Source: UBA4823 sp034436035
GTDB lineage: Bacteria > Chloroflexota > Anaerolineae > Anaerolineales > UBA4823
Reading direction: 5' to 3'
Length of the DNA stretch: 18,149 bases
NCBI GenBank assembly: GCA_034436035.1
Contig: DAOTVW010000112.1
Coordinates: forward strand, 1 to 18,149
Below are positions 15,129 to 18,149 of this stretch, piece by piece; position 1 is the first letter of the stretch; each line of letters starts with the position of its first letter. The translations under genes and the position numbers were made by a program. Below the pieces are notes generated by a model that was not told the DNA's origin, did not search any database, and saw only the letters and a list, made by a program, of their open reading frames with translations.

Positions 15129-16532
15129 ATGATTTATCGGGCATTAGTGGTTGGTGCTGGAATTGCCGGAATACAGGCCTCTTTAGACATTGCCAACAGC
15201 GGCTATGAAGTGATTCTCGTCGAGCAGGAGCCTTCTATCGGCGGACACATGGCGCAATTATCAGAGACTTTTCCGACATTGGATTGCTCGCAATGTATTT
15301 TGACCCCCCGCACCGTAGAAGTGGGACACCATGACCACATTAAGTTGTACACCTACAGCACTATTGAAGGAATTGAACAGGATGAGCAAGGGGATTTCCT
15401 GGTCCGTATTCGCCGGAAAGCTGCTTATGTCGATTGGGATTTATGCACCGGATGTGGTGTCTGTCAGGAAAAGTGTCCTTTCAAAGTAGAATCCCTTTTC
15501 GAACGTGGCATCGGCACCCGCAAAGTGATTTACACCTTATCCCCCCAAGCTGTTCCAAATAAACCAGTCATTGATGCAGACCATTGTCGCTATTTACAAT
15601 CTAAATGGGATATCGAATCGGGGCGAGTTCCAGCACTCGATAGTAAAGGCAATCCAGCCAAACCGAAATGCGGTGCTTGTGAAAAATTCTGCCCGACTGG
15701 GGCAATCGATTGGGAACAAAAAGACCAGATAATTGAAGAAAAAGTAGGCGCAGTGATTTTAGCAACGGGCTATGATTTGATTTCCCAAATGCGTTTGCCC
15801 GAGTACGGTGGGGGTAAGTTTGAAAATGTGATAGAGGGGTTAGCCTTTGAACGATTGTTGTCTGCCAGCGGTCCAACAGCAGGAAAAATCCTACGCCCAT
15901 CCGATGGTAAGGTACCCCGTGAAGTGGTGTTTGTGCAATGCAGTGGTTCCCGAGATCCTGAGCGCGGGGTTCCCTATTGTTCAAAGATTTGTTGCATGTA
16001 CACTGCCAAACAGGCAATTTTATATAAGCATCATGTCCCAGATGGGCAGGCTTATGTGTTTTATATCGACGTGCGTGCTGGCGGAAAAGGCTATGAAGAA
16101 TTTATTAATCGGGCAATGGAAGAAGATGGGGTGGTGTACCTGCGAGGAAAAGTCAGCAGATTATTCCCAGAAGGAGACAAAATAATCGTCAAAGGGGTGG
16201 ATACGCTCAGTAAGCGTACCATCGAGATCGCATCGGATTTAGTGGTTTTGGCGACTGCAGTGATTCCTCGTCACACCAACCGAGCCATTGGGGAGTTATT
16301 TGGGGTGCAAAGTGATGAAAACGATTTTTATCTCTCCGCAAATGAAGAGATGGAGCCAGTATTGAGCGCGGTACCGAGAGTATTCATCGCTGGTTGCGCC
16401 TTAGGACCAAAAGATATCCCCGAAACAGTGGCACAAGCAAGTGGTGCAGCGGCAAAGGTTTTATCCCTTTTTCAGCAGGAGAAAGTTTTATCGTCTACAC
16501 CGGTTTCAGTGAGTGCAGGAGAAATGGAGTGA
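15129..16532 (+). CDS. hdrA: HdrA-like FAD/iron-sulfur subunit lacking the N-terminal domain (QmoA-like)
   Basis: This 467-residue protein starts directly at the flavin fold (VVGAGIAGIQ, 7-16) and lacks the ~140-residue N-terminal cluster domain of full HdrA. It has the HdrA-specific FPTLDCSQCILTP (Cys53, Cys56). An internal ferredoxin follows: CTGCGVCQEKCP (Cys106, 109, 112, 116) and a second site with Cys153 separated by 27 residues from CGACEKFCP (Cys181, 184, 188), an expanded loop. C-terminal signatures are QCSGSRD (270-276), PYCSKICCM (282-290) and GPKDIPETVAQASGAAA (426-442). The length and layout resemble QmoA. HdrA carries the bifurcating FAD in methanogens; whether this one bifurcates is unknown. 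The only ribosome binding site is GGAG 11 bases before the ATG. It ends 7 bases before the second HdrA. Confidence 0.9.
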   Translation: MIYRALVVGAGIAGIQASLDIANSGYEVILVEQEPSIGGHMAQLSETFPTLDCSQCILTPRTVEVGHHDHIKLYTYSTIEGIEQDEQGDFLVRIRRKAAYVDWDLCTGCGVCQEKCPFKVESLFERGIGTRKVIYTLSPQAVPNKPVIDADHCRYLQSKWDIESGRVPALDSKGNPAKPKCGACEKFCPTGAIDWEQKDQIIEEKVGAVILATGYDLISQMRLPEYGGGKFENVIEGLAFERLLSASGPTAGKILRPSDGKVPREVVFVQCSGSRDPERGVPYCSKICCMYTAKQAILYKHHVPDGQAYVFYIDVRAGGKGYEEFINRAMEEDGVVYLRGKVSRLFPEGDKIIVKGVDTLSKRTIEIASDLVVLATAVIPRHTNRAIGELFGVQSDENDFYLSANEEMEPVLSAVPRVFIAGCALGPKDIPETVAQASGAAAKVLSLFQQEKVLSSTPVSVSAGEME

Positions 16533-16539
16533 GATTGTA

Positions 16540-18149
16540 ATGAGCCGGATTGGTGTCTTTGTCTGTCATTGCGGTCATAATATCGCTGGTACAGTGGATG
16601 TAAAAGCGGTCGTGGACCAGGTGCAACGCCATGGGGATATTGCATTTGCAATAGATTATAAATATATGTGTTCTGACCCAGGCCAGCAATTGATCCGTGA
16701 AAGCATTACCAAATACCAATTAGATGGGGTAGTGGTGGCGGCGTGTTCACCGGCTATGCATGAAACAACCTTCCGCCGAACGGTAGCCACAGTGGGGTTA
16801 AATGGTTACCGCTGTGAATCAGCCAACATTCGAGAGCAAGTTTCCTGGGTTCACCAACAGGATCAAGAAGCAGCAACCCAAAAAGCAGTGGAAATTGTCT
16901 TATCTATTGTCGAAAAAGTAAAGGGTAATGAATGCTTGCAGCCCTTAATTTTGCCGCTCACCCATCGCACCCTGATCATCGGTGGTGGGGTTGCTGGAAT
17001 GCGGGCAGCGCTGGATATTGCCGAGGCAGGGTATCCGGTAATTTTGGTTGAAAGATCTTCTCAACTAGGGGGGCGAATGCGCGAATTGAGCGGCACCTAT
17101 TTAAATTTCCAGGCTGCTGCAGGCTTATTAGATATGATGATAGATAGAGTTCAGCATCATCCTTGTATTCAAGTATTGACACGGGCAGAAGTGCAAAACC
17201 TTTCCGGGTATGTTGGAAATTTCCGTGTATCAGTCGAGCAGGAAAGAGATTATCCGAGTGGTGAAGAAACTGAAGGCAACCCTTCCGAAAAGCAAAGCAC
17301 GAAAGAATCATTCACTTTTGATATTGGCGCCATTATCGTAGCCACCGGCTGGCAGCCCTATGACCGTCAAAGCTTACCAGAGTATGGTGGGTTGGAAATC
17401 CCTGATGTGATCGATGGCTTAACCTTTGAGCAGATGCTTCGCACAGGTGGTGAAATTCGGCGTCCCTCAGATGGAAAAATTCCGCGCGAGATAGTCTTTG
17501 TGCAATGTGCCGGCTCGCGTGATGTAGAGCGGGGAGTTTCGTATTGTTCTAAAGTTTGCTGTATGTATGTTGCCAAACAAGCAATGATGTATAAAGAACG
17601 CGTGCCAAATGGACAGGCGTACGTATTTTATATCGATATCCGTTCCGCCGGTAAAGGGTATGATGAATATGTGCAGCGCGCCATGAGCGACTATCACACC
17701 TTGTACCTGCGCGGCAAAGTCAGCCGTATTTTCCAAGAAGGGGAAAAAGTGATTGTTTGGGGGAGTGATACCTTGACTGACCAGGCAATCGAAGTTGCCG
17801 CCGATATGGTGGTATTAGCAACCCCGATGTATCCTTCTGCAGGGGCGCAAGAATTAGGACAGTTACTCCATATCAGCACCGACCACTATGGATTTTATAA
17901 CGAAGCCCATCCTAAATTACGCCCGGTTGAGACCTTGACCGCCGGTATTTACCTGGCTGGAACCGCCCAAGGGCCAAAAGACATTCCCGAAACGGTGTCC
18001 CAAGCAAGTGGAGCAGCCGCTAAGGTTTTGCAACTCTTCTCTAAAGATGAAATGACTGCTTCCCCGTTAGTGGCAAGTGTGATTGAAGAGTTGTGTTCAG
18101 CCTGCGGGGCTTGTGTCAAAGTTTGCCCATATGGCGCACGCGAAATCCA
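16540..18149 (+). CDS. hdrA: Second HdrA-like FAD/iron-sulfur subunit with N-terminal domain (QmoB-like), C-terminus off window
   Basis: From the ATG at 16540 the frame is open to the window end (536 codons seen). Residues 1-~135 are the HdrA N-terminal domain: IGVFVCHCGHNIAG (Cys9, Cys11), YMCSDPGQ (Cys44) and ACSPAMHETTFRR (Cys69), the likely [4Fe-4S] ligands. The FAD fold begins at 145 (LIIGGGVAGMRAALD). Where HdrA normally has LDCxxC this protein reads TYLNFQAAAGLLDMM (186-200), with no cysteines, and no internal ferredoxin follows; instead a charged ~25-residue insert lies at ~233-258. The C-terminal half matches the first HdrA closely (RRPSDGKIPREIVFVQCAGSRD, split across 308-328; SYCSKVCCMY; GPKDIPETVSQASGAAAK). 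A ferredoxin motif CSACGACVKVCP (Cys519, 522, 525, 529) opens at the window edge, as in QmoB and HdrA C-termini. Further ferredoxin or an MvhD/FrhD part may follow outside. Confidence 0.9.
   Translation, partial: MSRIGVFVCHCGHNIAGTVDVKAVVDQVQRHGDIAFAIDYKYMCSDPGQQLIRESITKYQLDGVVVAACSPAMHETTFRRTVATVGLNGYRCESANIREQVSWVHQQDQEAATQKAVEIVLSIVEKVKGNECLQPLILPLTHRTLIIGGGVAGMRAALDIAEAGYPVILVERSSQLGGRMRELSGTYLNFQAAAGLLDMMIDRVQHHPCIQVLTRAEVQNLSGYVGNFRVSVEQERDYPSGEETEGNPSEKQSTKESFTFDIGAIIVATGWQPYDRQSLPEYGGLEIPDVIDGLTFEQMLRTGGEIRRPSDGKIPREIVFVQCAGSRDVERGVSYCSKVCCMYVAKQAMMYKERVPNGQAYVFYIDIRSAGKGYDEYVQRAMSDYHTLYLRGKVSRIFQEGEKVIVWGSDTLTDQAIEVAADMVVLATPMYPSAGAQELGQLLHISTDHYGFYNEAHPKLRPVETLTAGIYLAGTAQGPKDIPETVSQASGAAAKVLQLFSKDEMTASPLVASVIEELCSACGACVKVCPYGAREI

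Noticed and set aside
15112..15132. Six-codon leader ORF (ATG GAG TGT ... TGA) overlapping the hdrA1 start
   Set aside because: It is too short to support as a gene; its sequence is better explained by the shared 13-base string before both hdrA genes.

Overview
The window looks like a chromosomal segment of a respiring or facultatively respiring bacterium, probably Chloroflexota of the Anaerolineae type. The evidence for this is the menaquinol-type bc complex with a subunit-IV/cytochrome c fusion, the secreted repeat-rich beta-helix protein, a short peptide ORF with an RAGSPL motif, and degraded REP/MITE-like repeats. The lineage is inferred from gene content only; there is no rRNA, and I saw no tRNA.

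Layout: (1) 1-935, minus: N-terminal part of a secreted repeat protein (C-terminus outside the window). (2) 936-1862: a long gap holding a minus-strand promoter candidate, a rho-independent terminator, a broken 40-codon peptide gene with an in-frame TGA, a perfect inverted repeat and a REP-like repeat. (3) 1863-4375, plus: NADP-type isocitrate dehydrogenase followed by a membrane M28 peptidase. (4) 4425-5033, minus: BioY biotin transporter. (5) 5034-5570: a gap with a mosaic of degraded repeats and the terminator of the next operon. (6) 5571-8473, minus: Rieske protein, cytochrome b, and a fused subunit IV-diheme cytochrome c-PepSY-like protein. (7) 8716-12127, plus: sdhC-sdhD-sdhA-sdhB, divergent from the bc operon. 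(8) 12139-13263, minus: ferritin-like/VIT1-CCC1 iron or manganese transporter. (9) 13681-18149, plus: hdrC-hdrB-hdrA1-hdrA2, with hdrA2 cut by the window end.

The genes form a quinone-linked energy module. Isocitrate dehydrogenase and succinate dehydrogenase are TCA-cycle steps. SdhCDAB would feed electrons into menaquinone, and the divergent Rieske/b complex would oxidise menaquinol and pass electrons to its fused haem c domains. The Hdr-like cluster is a soluble flavin/iron-sulfur module of the heterodisulfide reductase family. It has two HdrA proteins with complementary architectures: one has the LDCxxC motif and an internal ferredoxin but no N-terminal domain, and the other has the N-terminal domain and a C-terminal ferredoxin but no LDCxxC. 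This split resembles QmoA/QmoB. The pair, the fused bc subunit and the broken peptide gene are the parts most worth following up.
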